Assembly (NCBI GenBank): GCA_028683595.1
Contig: JAQUHM010000004.1
Span: 1-32,222 of the forward strand
Length of the DNA: 32,222 bases
Origin: Geobacteraceae bacterium
GTDB taxonomy: Bacteria > Desulfobacterota > Desulfuromonadia > Geobacterales > Geobacteraceae
Direction: 5' to 3'
Shown: positions 1 to 8,311 of the stretch, in pieces
Position numbering within the stretch: position 1 is the first letter of the stretch
Layout of the letters: the number at the start of each line of letters is the position of its first letter
Made by a program: the position numbers and the translations under genes
The notes under the pieces: model-generated
What the model was told of the DNA's origin: nothing
Seen by the model: only the letters and a program-made list of their open reading frames with translations
The model's database searches: none

Positions 1-790
1 CAATAATTTCAGCTTTATACTCTTCAACAAGTGCTGCAATTGTTGGTTCATTACTTTTAATTGAAAAAGAGAGTTTCATTAATTTCTCTTTTCCTCTTGA
101 ATCTGTTATAGTGCGGAGATTATCGAGAATGAGCCGGTTGGAAACCCCGGTAAGCCTTTTATGCTCGACATCATCCATATGCTTGATGTCTGTCAGAACC
201 AGGTCTACATTTTCGAGAATCGAAACAAATGTTTCCCCTGGTACCGATGAGCTGGTTTCAATGGCGGTGTGAATGCCCCTTCGGCGGGATTCTTTCAACG
301 CTGCCTTGAGAAATTCCGGCTGTGCGGTCGGTTCTCCGCCAGAGAAGGTCACGCCGCCGTTGCTCTGTTCATAGAATTTGCGGTCGCGCTCGATCATCTG
401 CATCAATTCCGGCACGGAAAGATAGCGGCCAATAATGTTGATTGCCCCGGCATAGCAAAATTTTGCGCACTGGCCGCACAGGGTACAAAGTTCCCGATCA
501 ATGGCCAGTCCTGTTTCTGTCTGTCGGATAGCACCTGACGTGCATACTTCCAGGCATTTATTGCAGGCAACGCAGTTGTTCGAAACGAAGATGGTTTCCG
601 GTTTGGCGGCGAGGGATTCCGGGTTCGAACACCAGTGGCATTTCAGCGGACAACCCTTGAGGAAAACCAAGGTTCGAATACCGCCACCATCGTGAATGGC
701 AAACTTCTGAATATCAAAAACCAGCCCCTTAAGGCCTCCGCCATGATCTCCGATATGGTCGAAATCCAGGACCTTTTCTCTCCAGTTCAT
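1..790 (-). CDS. Glycyl radical enzyme activating protein (radical SAM), partial and probably 3'-disrupted
   Basis: This radical SAM activase would cleave S-adenosylmethionine to install the glycyl radical on its partner enzyme, here the adjacent dehydratase. Translating from the ATG at 790 gives a C-x3-C-x2-C motif (CPLKCHWC) for the radical SAM cluster, then two ferredoxin-like clusters (CVACNKC...C and CTLCGQC...C), then TFSGGEPT and DIKHMDD, all in the order usual for this family. A GGAG ribosome site lies 7 bases before the ATG. The gene runs off the left edge. After TGVSNRLILDNLRTI (about residue 224) the expected family block resembling IRIPVIPGFND is absent. The remaining codons are AT-rich (about 28% GC over bases 1-110) although the frame stays open. 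This suggests truncation or fusion at a junction near 100-125. Identity as a glycyl-radical activase is firm; whether it is functional is doubtful. Confidence 0.85.
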   Translation of the reverse strand, partial: MNWREKVLDFDHIGDHGGGLKGLVFDIQKFAIHDGGGIRTLVFLKGCPLKCHWCSNPESLAAKPETIFVSNNCVACNKCLEVCTSGAIRQTETGLAIDRELCTLCGQCAKFCYAGAINIIGRYLSVPELMQMIERDRKFYEQSNGGVTFSGGEPTAQPEFLKAALKESRRRGIHTAIETSSSVPGETFVSILENVDLVLTDIKHMDDVEHKRLTGVSNRLILDNLRTITDSRGKEKLMKLSFSIKSNEPTIAALVEEYKAEII

Positions 791-873
791 GGTTGTTCTC
801 CAGGTTTTCGTTGGTTCCATCCTTCCTCACCCATGACTGAGAAGGAAAGGACGGTGGGTAATCATATGAGGTG

Positions 874-907
874 AGACCTGCCAGGTTTTCGAAAACCTGG
901 CAGGTCT
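874..907. repeat. Dispersed palindrome, copy 1
   Basis: A perfect 17+17 bp palindrome with arm AGACCTGCCAGGTTTTC lies 7 bases beyond the dehydratase stop codon and before its activase. The same element occurs at 7539-7571 and 15217-15249. It can form a long hairpin, but on the minus strand it is not followed by a T tract, so it is not a typical terminator for the dehydratase. It looks like a repeated extragenic palindromic element. Confidence 0.9.
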
Positions 908-914
908 TTATTCA

Positions 915-3314
915 TTAGAAAACCTGCTCGGTGCGGGAGATGATATCGTCCTGCAGCGACTTGTCGAGGGCCGTAAAGAACGCACTGTAGCCCGCCACAC
1001 GCACCACCAGGCTCTGATAATCGTCCGGCTTCTTCTGGGCTTCGAGCAGAGTGTTGCGATCTATCACGTTGTACTGCACATGGAACCCACCGTTTTTGAA
1101 ATAGGTTTCGGTAATTGCAATAAGGTTGCGCAAACCCTCCTCACCCTTTACGGCATTGGGATGGAATTTCTGGTTGAGAAGGGTACCGTTGGAAGTGACT
1201 TCATGGTCAAGCTTGGCCACAGAGTTAACCGTTGCGGTCGGACCCGAGATATCGAAGCCGCCGATGGGGGAAACGCCGTCGGCCAGGGGAGTTCCTTTTT
1301 TGCGGCCGTCCGGAGTCGCTCCGACAACACAGCCTAAAGGCACATTGGCGGATGCCGGATAGAGACCGGGCTGGAACTGGCCGCCACGCGGGTTACGGTA
1401 CTTGTTGACTTCGCGGCAGTAGATGTTGGCCGACTCGACGGCAATTTCATCTGCGTAGTCATCATCGTTGCCGTACTTGGGAGCACGGTTGATAAGCATC
1501 TGGCGGATTTCTTCAGCTCCTTCGAAGTCCTTGTCAAGGATCTCCTTGAGTTCCGACAGGCTAATTGCTTTATCGTCGAAACAGAGCTTCTTGATGGCAG
1601 TCAGGGAATCCCCGGCGTTGGCTACGCCAACCCCCTGCGGGCCGCTGAAGTTGTAGATGGCGCCGCCTTCCTGGAGCGACTTGCCGCGACCGATGCAGTC
1701 TTCGACCAGACTGGAAAGGAAAGGCAAGGGTACATTTTGACCGTGAGCCAGATCGACCATATTATCAGCGTGGCACATTAGGCCAACGAAATATTCCATC
1801 TGCTTGGTGTAGGCAGCCATGACGTCGTCGAAGGTCTGCATCTCGGTTATCACACCGGTCTGCGGACCTACCTGGATGCCGGTGCGCGGGTCATAGCCGT
1901 TATTGAGGACCAGCTCGACGACTTTGGCCATGTTGAAGAAGGCAGCATCGTGCCAGCCTTCGGTCTTGCCGCCCACCTGGGGTTCGACGCAACCGATGAT
2001 GCCGTAGTCGCGGGCGTCTTCCAGGGTTAAGCCACGGGACAGCAAGGCCGGAATGATGGTGCGGTCGCTGAAGTAGGCAGGCACGCCCAGGCCCATGCGG
2101 CTGACCTCGGCGGATTTCATATAGAGCACGTCAGGAGTCCCTTCATGGATACGGATCGACAGGGAGGGGGCGTAGAGCTTGGTGTTGGCCGCTGCCTGCA
2201 GCAACATCAGGGACAGTTCGTTGGTAGCGTCCTTGCCTTCGCGGTCCTGGCCGCCGACGATGATGTTCATGAACATCGGGTAACCGGCAAAAGCCATGGT
2301 TGAAGTTTCGTCGCGCACCTTGTTCAGTCCATTTAGTTTGAGCCACATCAGATCGAGCAGTTCCTGGGCTTTTTCAGGCGGTATGGAGCCTTTGCTGGCT
2401 TCGTAGAAGGGATAGCAGTACTGGTCGAAGCGCATCGGGGATATGGAGTGGCCGTTGGATTCCAGCTGGATGACCAGGTGGATAAACCAGAAAGATTGTA
2501 CCGCTTCCGGGAAGGTTTCCGCCGGTTCGGCCGGAACCTTGCGGCAGATTCGTGCGATTTCCAGCAGTTCGGCCTTGCGGGCGGCATCTTCTTCGACTGC
2601 GGCGAGGCGCTCGGCTTCATCAGCATAGCGGTTGGCGAAGGCGATTACTGCTTTGTTGGCGATGATAGTCGATTCCAGAAAGTGCAGGGACTTCATCTGG
2701 TGCGCATCGGCATAATCGAATTTCTCCTTGGCTTTTTCCGCTTCGGCAATGACGCTGTTCAGACCTTCGCGCATGACCTTGCCGTAGTTGGCCGAAATGT
2801 GGCCGACGCCGTTGAAGTAGTAGTTGCCAACGGTGTAGACGACTGCGTTCTGGGCGTCGAGGGCTTCCGGTTTCATCAAAGCGGTAGCGATCTCTTGGTT
2901 GGTCTTGCCTTTCCAGTAGGGGAAAACATCTTTACGCAGGGTCTGCTTGACATCTTCGCTGATCAGAAAGACGTCGGCCGAGCGCTTTGCAAGGCAGTCG
3001 AGTTCTGCTTCCAGCCACTCGCAGGAAAATTCGGGATACACGGGGGCAGAGCGGGGCATGCTGCTCTGATTGCCGACGATCAGTTCATCGTCGTCGATGA
3101 AGATTGACATTCCCATGAGGATTTTTTCAAGCGCCTTGGCACGACGAGTACTCATGGGAAGACCTTCGGTTTCCTTGTAAGATTCGGTGATGAGCTTGGC
3201 CCGTTCGGCGCAGATTTCCGGAGTAGTGGCCACAAATCTGGCCTTGATTTTCTCGATCCGTTCGCTGGGACCGAAGGTAGCAACGGATGGATCTAAACTC
3301 AGTTTGCGTGACAT
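915..3314 (-). CDS. Glycyl radical enzyme, glycerol/1,2-diol dehydratase type
   Basis: B12-independent glycyl radical enzyme of 799 residues, probably dehydrating glycerol or 1,2-propanediol to the aldehyde in the anaerobic cytoplasm. It follows the clostridial glycerol dehydratase DhaB1 closely, as I recall that protein. The thiyl cysteine is C442 in GCVEP with E444 beside it, D456 in GWHD, H172 in GVGHIS, S290 in NGHSISP, and the radical glycine G775 in VRVAGYSA. Each maps to a DhaB1 substrate-site residue with a nearly constant offset. The length is normal (DhaB1 is 787). AGGAGG sits 6-7 bases before the ATG. The activase gene follows on the same strand after 124 bases, and a PocR-type sensor kinase is divergent upstream. 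No microcompartment or aldehyde dehydrogenase genes are visible. Another diol-type substrate cannot be excluded; pyruvate formate-lyase is unlikely because the Cys-Cys pair is missing. Confidence 0.9.
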   Translation of the reverse strand: MSRKLSLDPSVATFGPSERIEKIKARFVATTPEICAERAKLITESYKETEGLPMSTRRAKALEKILMGMSIFIDDDELIVGNQSSMPRSAPVYPEFSCEWLEAELDCLAKRSADVFLISEDVKQTLRKDVFPYWKGKTNQEIATALMKPEALDAQNAVVYTVGNYYFNGVGHISANYGKVMREGLNSVIAEAEKAKEKFDYADAHQMKSLHFLESTIIANKAVIAFANRYADEAERLAAVEEDAARKAELLEIARICRKVPAEPAETFPEAVQSFWFIHLVIQLESNGHSISPMRFDQYCYPFYEASKGSIPPEKAQELLDLMWLKLNGLNKVRDETSTMAFAGYPMFMNIIVGGQDREGKDATNELSLMLLQAAANTKLYAPSLSIRIHEGTPDVLYMKSAEVSRMGLGVPAYFSDRTIIPALLSRGLTLEDARDYGIIGCVEPQVGGKTEGWHDAAFFNMAKVVELVLNNGYDPRTGIQVGPQTGVITEMQTFDDVMAAYTKQMEYFVGLMCHADNMVDLAHGQNVPLPFLSSLVEDCIGRGKSLQEGGAIYNFSGPQGVGVANAGDSLTAIKKLCFDDKAISLSELKEILDKDFEGAEEIRQMLINRAPKYGNDDDYADEIAVESANIYCREVNKYRNPRGGQFQPGLYPASANVPLGCVVGATPDGRKKGTPLADGVSPIGGFDISGPTATVNSVAKLDHEVTSNGTLLNQKFHPNAVKGEEGLRNLIAITETYFKNGGFHVQYNVIDRNTLLEAQKKPDDYQSLVVRVAGYSAFFTALDKSLQDDIISRTEQVF

Positions 3315-3384
3315 GGTTTGTTCCTCCTAAATTTTTGTTGAGTTACGTGTGCGTTTCCGTCTACCACGATACAGACCGCCGGGT

Positions 3385-3412
3385 TTTATATATGAATCAG
3401 TGTGCAGGGCAA
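3385..3412 (-). promoter_or_regulatory. Possible promoter of the dehydratase operon
   Basis: On the minus strand TTGCCC (3412-3407) and TATAAA (3390-3385) are separated by 16 bases, about 70 bases upstream of the dehydratase start. This resembles a sigma-70 promoter, but the -35 match is imperfect. No sigma-54 -24/-12 pair was found in the region. Confidence 0.3.
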
Positions 3413-4026
3413 CGGCTAGCCCCTTGCGATCTTTGCTCACTATTTGATAAAACCGTTCGCCAAGTTGAGAAGCAGGGCTCTCAGAGCAACGGCGCCTGTT
3501 GGTGGGTCCACATGACTGCTTCTACCGTTGTCCATGATTGTGCGGGCCATCAATCCCTGCAGCAGTCCTGCCAGACTGGAAATTTCTGTATTTCTCTGGA
3601 CCCTAACTGCAGGCCAAGAAGTCTCCCCGCTGCAATGCCCCAGGCACGACGAAAGCACCGGCAGCAGAGATGAACTCTTTAGCCAGCATGGGATCCAAAA
3701 TATTTTTCTCCTGCACCATAATAAAATTTTAACAGTGCTTCACCAATCGTAGACTACCTCTGCCGTTTACGAAGCGATTTTTTGCGCGCACTATACTTAT
3801 AATAAAGAAACCTGTTTGTAACAATCGCTAGAAGACGCCAATTCTTGTCCCCTTAAATAGTGATATTGGTCCTCACTATTTCCGGAGAACATATTTCACT
3901 TTCTTGATGACATGGCTTATGCTATTAATAATTAAAGAGAAAATACGAAACGGGCAGGTTTTTGTTGCTGTACGGTGAGAAAGTTCTGCAAGACTTTCAT
4001 AGCAGCAGGAGGCGGAAGGAAGAGGA
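3413..4026. other. Intergenic region between the dehydratase and the PocR kinase
   Basis: About 700 bases separate the divergent genes. I see no convincing gene. Short minus-strand open stretches (39 codons from 3719, and 72 codons within 3440-3658) lack good ribosome sites and show no family I recognise; they could be remnants. The part from 3720 to 4026 is AT-rich and should hold the kinase promoter. An inverted repeat with arms AATAGTGA/TCACTATT (3856-3880) is a candidate operator. A purine-rich AGGAGGCGGAAGGAAGAGGA just before 4027 supplies the ribosome site. Confidence 0.5.
3856..3880. promoter_or_regulatory. Inverted repeat, candidate operator upstream of the PocR kinase
   Basis: Perfect 8 bp arms (AATAGTGA and TCACTATT) flank a 9-base spacer, about 150 bases before the kinase start. 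It could be a regulator site or a hairpin; nothing in the sequence decides between these. Confidence 0.3.
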
Positions 4027-5688
4027 ATGGCTCGTAAGAAAATACAAATCCTTGATCTTATCGATAAAGAAATTCTCGAGGAAATCGTCCAGGATTTTAC
4101 TAAGGCGACGCAAGTGGCGTCGGTCCTGGTGGATTTGGACGGTCAGCCTATCACCCAGGAGCACAATTTCACCAGGTTCTGCAAAGAGTATTGCCGCTCG
4201 ACTCCGGAAGGACGCGCACGCTGTTATGCAAGTGACCGGTTCGGCGGTGAAGAAGGGAAGAAAACCGACAGGCCTTTTATTTATCAATGCTTGAATGCCG
4301 GACTTATGGACAGTGCCACACCAATTATCGTAGAAGGCTACCACGTGGCAACCCTGGTTATGGGACAGGCACTGACGAGGCCTCTTTCCATTGAAGAGGT
4401 TGTGGATAGGGCAAAGGAAATCGGCATACAGGATATCGGAGGGTATCTCCGTGCCCTACAAGAAATACCGGTGATGAGTTATGAAAGACTTCAGTCGGTG
4501 GTAAACCTCATGTGCACCATCGCAAAAACCATCAGTTCACTGGCAATTCAGAAATACCTGTCGCAGAAAGCCTATCAGAAAAACGTGCATAACATCATCA
4601 ACAGCGTTTCAGAGGCCATAATATCTACCGATACTACTGGAAACGTTACTTTGATCAACAAGGCGACGGCCACCATGTTGGGCCGTGACCCCCTGTCGAT
4701 CGTCGGACAACCGATCTTCGATCTTTTCGCCAATCCCGAGGCCTTTCGCGAATTTCTGGTTACGAGAAAGGATCCTGATAGTTACGACACTCCGCCGGTG
4801 TTTGATGTGCTTAAACCCAATGGCCAGATCTTTTATGCCCAGGCCTCCTGTCAGGATATTTATCTCACCAAGAAGCAAACGATGGGACTGGTAATCGTGT
4901 TGCGCGATGTAACGCAGGAAAAAGAAATCGAAAAGATGAAGGAAGATCTGATCGGCATGCTGACCCACGATATGGGCAATCCGATCCTCTCTATCCAGAG
5001 GGTGCTGGAATTGATGCTGGACGGCCATCTGGGTTCTCTCAACGAGAGGGGCAAGGATCTTGTTTCCCTGGCTGTGAACTCGACCCACAAATTGTCCGGG
5101 ATGTTAGCGAACTTTCTTGATATTTTTCTTGACGAAAGTACCGGCCTTACCCTCTACCTGGTCCCAGGGAATATGGACTCCACCCTTGTAGAAAGTATCC
5201 AGCAAGTCGGTTTCTCGGCAGACGACAAGAAAATCACCATTCACTTCCAACCAGGCAGTGCCGGGGTCTGCACGCTTGCCGACTGGAACCGTTTTCAGCG
5301 AACCTGCGTCAATCTGCTGGAAAACGCCATCCGCTTCAGCCCGGTGGGAAGTGAAATCTTTGTCAAGGCCAAGCAGAAACACAGCAAGAAACAGGGGGAT
5401 TTCATCCTGGTGACTATCGATGACCAAGGCAAGGGCATCGATCAGGATAAACAGACCGTTATTTTTGAGAAGTTTTATACCACCAGCGCCCAGGACGGCT
5501 ATGTACGACGCGGGGTGGGGTTGGGACTGACCTTCAGCAAGCTGGTCGTGGAAGCCCATGGTGGGGAAATCTGGGTGGAGTCGCCCTATCAGGACGACGC
5601 AGGGGCGGAGATAACGGGAGGGCGCTTCCGTTTCCGGCTTCCTGTGGAAGCGTCGGGCACCGGTAGTCCAGAGGAGGAAGGGCCATGA
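4027..5688 (+). CDS. PocR-PAS sensor histidine kinase
   Basis: 553-residue sensor kinase without membrane segments, so probably cytoplasmic. Residues about 8-170 form a PocR-type ligand-binding domain, with the typical cysteines C52, C56, C66 and C88 and the phrases RFCKEYC and GLMDSATPI. A PAS domain follows (about 188-300). Then comes the dimerisation/phosphoacceptor domain with H314 in MLTHDMGNP, and a HATPase domain with N box (LLENAIRFSP), G1 (DDQGKGID), F box (FEKFYTT) and G2 (GVGLGLTF). PocR domains are known from the regulator of propanediol utilisation and are predicted to bind small hydrocarbon-like ligands. With the diol-dehydratase-type enzyme divergent next door, the likely role is sensing its substrate. 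The stop overlaps the regulator gene by 4 bases (ATGA), so the two should be translated together. Confidence 0.9.
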   Translation: MARKKIQILDLIDKEILEEIVQDFTKATQVASVLVDLDGQPITQEHNFTRFCKEYCRSTPEGRARCYASDRFGGEEGKKTDRPFIYQCLNAGLMDSATPIIVEGYHVATLVMGQALTRPLSIEEVVDRAKEIGIQDIGGYLRALQEIPVMSYERLQSVVNLMCTIAKTISSLAIQKYLSQKAYQKNVHNIINSVSEAIISTDTTGNVTLINKATATMLGRDPLSIVGQPIFDLFANPEAFREFLVTRKDPDSYDTPPVFDVLKPNGQIFYAQASCQDIYLTKKQTMGLVIVLRDVTQEKEIEKMKEDLIGMLTHDMGNPILSIQRVLELMLDGHLGSLNERGKDLVSLAVNSTHKLSGMLANFLDIFLDESTGLTLYLVPGNMDSTLVESIQQVGFSADDKKITIHFQPGSAGVCTLADWNRFQRTCVNLLENAIRFSPVGSEIFVKAKQKHSKKQGDFILVTIDDQGKGIDQDKQTVIFEKFYTTSAQDGYVRRGVGLGLTFSKLVVEAHGGEIWVESPYQDDAGAEITGGRFRFRLPVEASGTGSPEEEGP

Positions 5689-6335
5689 ATGAAACACCTC
5701 CCATAACAGTTTTCATTGCGGACGACCATCCCATCCTGAGGATCGGCCTGAAACTCTATCTCGAATCGAAGCAGCACATTAAAATAGCGGGCGAAGCCGA
5801 AAACGGTTTTGACGCTGTCAATGCAATCACCAGTAATCCGCCGGATATCGTGCTTATGGATATTGACATGCCCGGTCTTTCGGGAATCGAAGCCATCCGT
5901 GTCTTACGAAAAACGCTGCCTGACCTGAAAATTATCGTACTTTCCACCTACTCGAAAAAAGAGTATGTTCAGGAAGCGATGCTCGAAGGGGCAAGCGGCT
6001 ATGTGGCCAAAAACACCAAAACCGATGAGCTGATCAAAATCATAGAAGACTTTGCCGAAGGGCGAGAGTGCAATTCGCCGTATCTTTTAAATCAGGCAGT
6101 AAAATGGCAAAAGGTGAAGGACGAAAACAGAGATGAATGTGAGCACTGCCTGACCAAAACGGAAGTCCGGGTTTTAAAAAATATCGCTCAAGGGAAAACT
6201 AACAGTGAAATTGCTGAGATAAATTTTGTCAGTATCGAAACTATCAAAACCCATGTGCAGAGGGTCTTCAAGAAACTCGGAGTCGGAAACCGTATGGAAG
6301 CCGTAGCCTTGGCGCGGGAAAAGCATATCATTTGA
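5685..6335 (+). CDS. NarL/FixJ-family response regulator
   Basis: 216-residue DNA-binding response regulator, the evident partner of the PocR kinase whose stop codon it overlaps. The receiver domain (about 7-125) has the acidic pair in FIADDHP, the phosphoacceptor D59 in VLMDIDMPG, and the switch lysine in YVAKNTKTDE. A LuxR-type helix-turn-helix (about 148-210) carries LTKTEVRVLKNIAQGKTNSEIAE followed by SIETIKTHVQRVFKKLG. It would be phosphorylated by the kinase and bind promoter DNA, plausibly at the neighbouring dehydratase operon; that target is inferred from position only. No clear terminator follows; a 9 bp inverted repeat lies at 6368-6422. Confidence 0.95.
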   Translation: MNETPPITVFIADDHPILRIGLKLYLESKQHIKIAGEAENGFDAVNAITSNPPDIVLMDIDMPGLSGIEAIRVLRKTLPDLKIIVLSTYSKKEYVQEAMLEGASGYVAKNTKTDELIKIIEDFAEGRECNSPYLLNQAVKWQKVKDENRDECEHCLTKTEVRVLKNIAQGKTNSEIAEINFVSIETIKTHVQRVFKKLGVGNRMEAVALAREKHII

Positions 6336-6367
6336 CATTTTTAAAACATCTTTGAACAATTTTTGAA

Positions 6368-6422
6368 CCGCAAAGAATGCCATGAAAGAGCTTCCTGTTT
6401 TGTAGCCGTTACGTCTTTGCGG
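6368..6422. repeat. Inverted repeat downstream of the response regulator
   Basis: Arms CCGCAAAGA (6368-6376) and TCTTTGCGG (6414-6422) are perfect complements separated by 37 bases. They could close an RNA stem after the regulator gene. No T tract follows, so a terminator role is uncertain. Confidence 0.35.
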
Positions 6423-6445
6423 AGAAAGTACCGTTTTGAGGAAAC

Positions 6446-6482
6446 AAAAAAACCCTCCGCAACCACGCTCCGTGGGGTTGCG
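6446..6482 (-). terminator. Rho-independent terminator shape on the minus strand
   Basis: Read on the minus strand, a GC-rich stem (arms 6458-6467 and 6471-6482 with a 2-base bulge, 3-base loop) is followed by GGAGGG and seven T. That is a standard terminator shape, but no minus-strand gene ends here. It sits only 28 bases before the exporter start codon at 6511, so it could stop antisense transcription coming out of the exporter gene. Confidence 0.45.
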
Positions 6483-6510
6483 AAATACACCTAGCTGACA
6501 CCGGAGCATT

Positions 6511-8307
6511 ATGCATTTCGGCGGTATCTATGAAGACGAAATAGTCGGCAAAGCCTACGATCGAAAACTTCTGGGCAGGTTTCTCCGCTACCTGCGCCCC
6601 TACCGGTGGCTGGTTGTCTGGAGCCTGCTGCTGTTGCCCCTGATCGCAGCGGCTAAACTTGCCCAGCCCTGGCTCATCAAGATTGCCATCGACAGCCATA
6701 TCACCGTTGGCAAAATGGCAGGACTTCCCCTGCTGTCGTTCTGGTACTTTGCCCTTATCATTGCCGACGGACTCCTGACCTACCTGGAAATCTATCTCCT
6801 GCAGTACTTGGGACAAAAGGTCATGTTTGATCTCCGGATGGAGCTTTTCTCCCACATCCAGGGCCTTTCCTCGTCCTTGATGGACAGGACCCCCACCGGC
6901 AGCCTCGTGACACGGGTAACGAGCGATGTGGAGGTTCTTGGAGAGATGTTCACCGCCGGCATCATCTCCATTGTCGGCGACATCCTCGTGCTGGTGGGCA
7001 TTGTGGGTCTCATGCTGTGGATGAATCTGAAGCTTTCTCTGGTCACCTTCATCGTGCTGCCGATGCTCCTTTATATCGTCTTCACCTTTCGCCTCAGGAT
7101 GCGCAAATCCTTTCGGGAGGTGCGGGCCCGCCTGTCCAACCTCAACTCCTTTCTGGCCGAAAGTATCGGCGGCATGGCGGTGGTGCAACTCTTCAATCGT
7201 CAAAGAACCGAGCAAAAAGAATTCACCAGGCTCAACGCCTCTTACCGGGACGCAAACCTTCCGGTCATCACCTGGGACGCGGCACTTTTTGCCTCCGTGG
7301 AAGCCCTGTCATCGGTTGCAGTTGGCCTCATCATCTGGTACGGAGGAGGGGAAATCATCCGCGGCACCCTGACCTTCGGCGCCTTGGTTGCCTTCATCCA
7401 GTACATGGAAAAGTTTTTTTCGCCTATCCGTGATCTTTCCGCCAAATATTCTATCATGCAGGGAGCAATGGCCGCACTGGAGAGGATCTTCGGGCTGCTG
7501 GACGTGGAAAAAAAGGGAGAGAATGTTCAACGAAAAGAAGACCTGCCAGGTTTTCAAAATCTGGCAGGTCTGGATTCCGCCATTGAAACCATCGAATTTC
7601 GTGATGTCTGGTTTGCCTATAAAGACGAAGATTACGTGCTGAAAGGATTCAACCTCAAGATCCGGCGGGGAGAAAAGATCGCCCTGGTCGGTGAAACAGG
7701 CGGCGGAAAAACCACCGTTACCCGTCTTCTGTCCAGATTTTACGAGGTTAACCGGGGAAGCATTCTCATCAATGATTGTGAAATCCGGAAGATTCCGCTT
7801 CCCGAATTACGGGGGAGGATCGGCGTAGTTCTCCAGGAACCGTTCCTGTTCAGCGGCTCGCTGGAACACAATATAACCCTCGGAGATGAGGGCGCGCACC
7901 GAAGGATGGAAGAAGCCGCAGCAATGGTGGGAGCAGACCGCTTCATCTTACACCTCCCGAAAGGTTTCTCCGAGGAGGTACGGGAAAGGGGGGTGAATTT
8001 TTCGGTGGGCGAACGGCAGCTCATCTCCTTTGCCCGGGCGGTTGCCTTTGATCCGGAGGTCCTGGTGCTTGACGAAGCCACTTCCAGTGTCGACACGGCC
8101 AGCGAACGTCTGATCCAGGAAGGTCTGCAGGGTCTTCTGACAGGGCGAACCTCCCTGGTGGTTGCCCACCGGCTCTCAACGGTGCGGGACGCGGACCGGA
8201 TCGTGGTCATCCACAAGGGGGAAAAAGCGGAAGAGGGGAGTCATGATGAGTTGATGGCGCGCCAGGGGCTCTACTACCGTCTCTATCAGCTGCAGTTCAA
8301 AGACTGA
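6511..8307 (+). CDS. ABC exporter, MsbA/multidrug type (fused TMD-NBD)
   Basis: 598-residue half-transporter that would dimerise in the inner membrane and export lipids or drugs using ATP. The first ~320 residues hold about six membrane segments. The nucleotide-binding domain has Walker A GETGGGKTT (394-402), signature FSVGERQ (497-503, in place of the classical LSGGQ), Walker B VLVLDE (517-522) and the switch histidine in VVAHRLST. GGAG lies 5 bases before the ATG. The linker between RIFGLLD and the NBD is longer than usual because a copy of the dispersed palindrome (7539-7571) is read in frame as about 11 extra codons, residues 343-354 (EDLPGFQNLAGL). The substrate cannot be told from sequence. 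A terminator-like double hairpin follows. Confidence 0.92.
   Translation: MHFGGIYEDEIVGKAYDRKLLGRFLRYLRPYRWLVVWSLLLLPLIAAAKLAQPWLIKIAIDSHITVGKMAGLPLLSFWYFALIIADGLLTYLEIYLLQYLGQKVMFDLRMELFSHIQGLSSSLMDRTPTGSLVTRVTSDVEVLGEMFTAGIISIVGDILVLVGIVGLMLWMNLKLSLVTFIVLPMLLYIVFTFRLRMRKSFREVRARLSNLNSFLAESIGGMAVVQLFNRQRTEQKEFTRLNASYRDANLPVITWDAALFASVEALSSVAVGLIIWYGGGEIIRGTLTFGALVAFIQYMEKFFSPIRDLSAKYSIMQGAMAALERIFGLLDVEKKGENVQRKEDLPGFQNLAGLDSAIETIEFRDVWFAYKDEDYVLKGFNLKIRRGEKIALVGETGGGKTTVTRLLSRFYEVNRGSILINDCEIRKIPLPELRGRIGVVLQEPFLFSGSLEHNITLGDEGAHRRMEEAAAMVGADRFILHLPKGFSEEVRERGVNFSVGERQLISFARAVAFDPEVLVLDEATSSVDTASERLIQEGLQGLLTGRTSLVVAHRLSTVRDADRIVVIHKGEKAEEGSHDELMARQGLYYRLYQLQFKD
7539..7571. repeat. Dispersed palindrome, copy 2, inside the ABC exporter gene
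   Basis: 33 bp copy of the 874-907 element with arm AGACCTGCCAGGTTTT; the second arm has one mismatch (ATCTGG for ACCTGG). It is 11 codons long and keeps the exporter frame open, encoding part of the TMD-NBD linker. Confidence 0.88.
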
Positions 8308-8311
8308 CGGA

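Noticed and set aside
874-907. Palindrome read as a terminator for the glycyl radical enzyme
   Set aside because: No T tract follows on the minus strand and identical elements occur inside a gene and upstream of hemE, so a repeat is the better explanation.
2448-3107. 219-codon open frame opposite the glycyl radical enzyme
   Set aside because: It lies wholly antisense to a strongly conserved gene and shows no recognisable motif or good ribosome site.
915-3314. Pyruvate formate-lyase or choline TMA-lyase assignment
   Set aside because: The adjacent Cys-Cys pair of pyruvate formate-lyase is absent, and the substrate-site residues H172, S290 and D456 match glycerol dehydratase.
6409-7215. 268-codon minus-strand frame rich in His, Gln and Asp
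   Set aside because: It is the antisense image of the exporter membrane segments; the composition is what such complements give.
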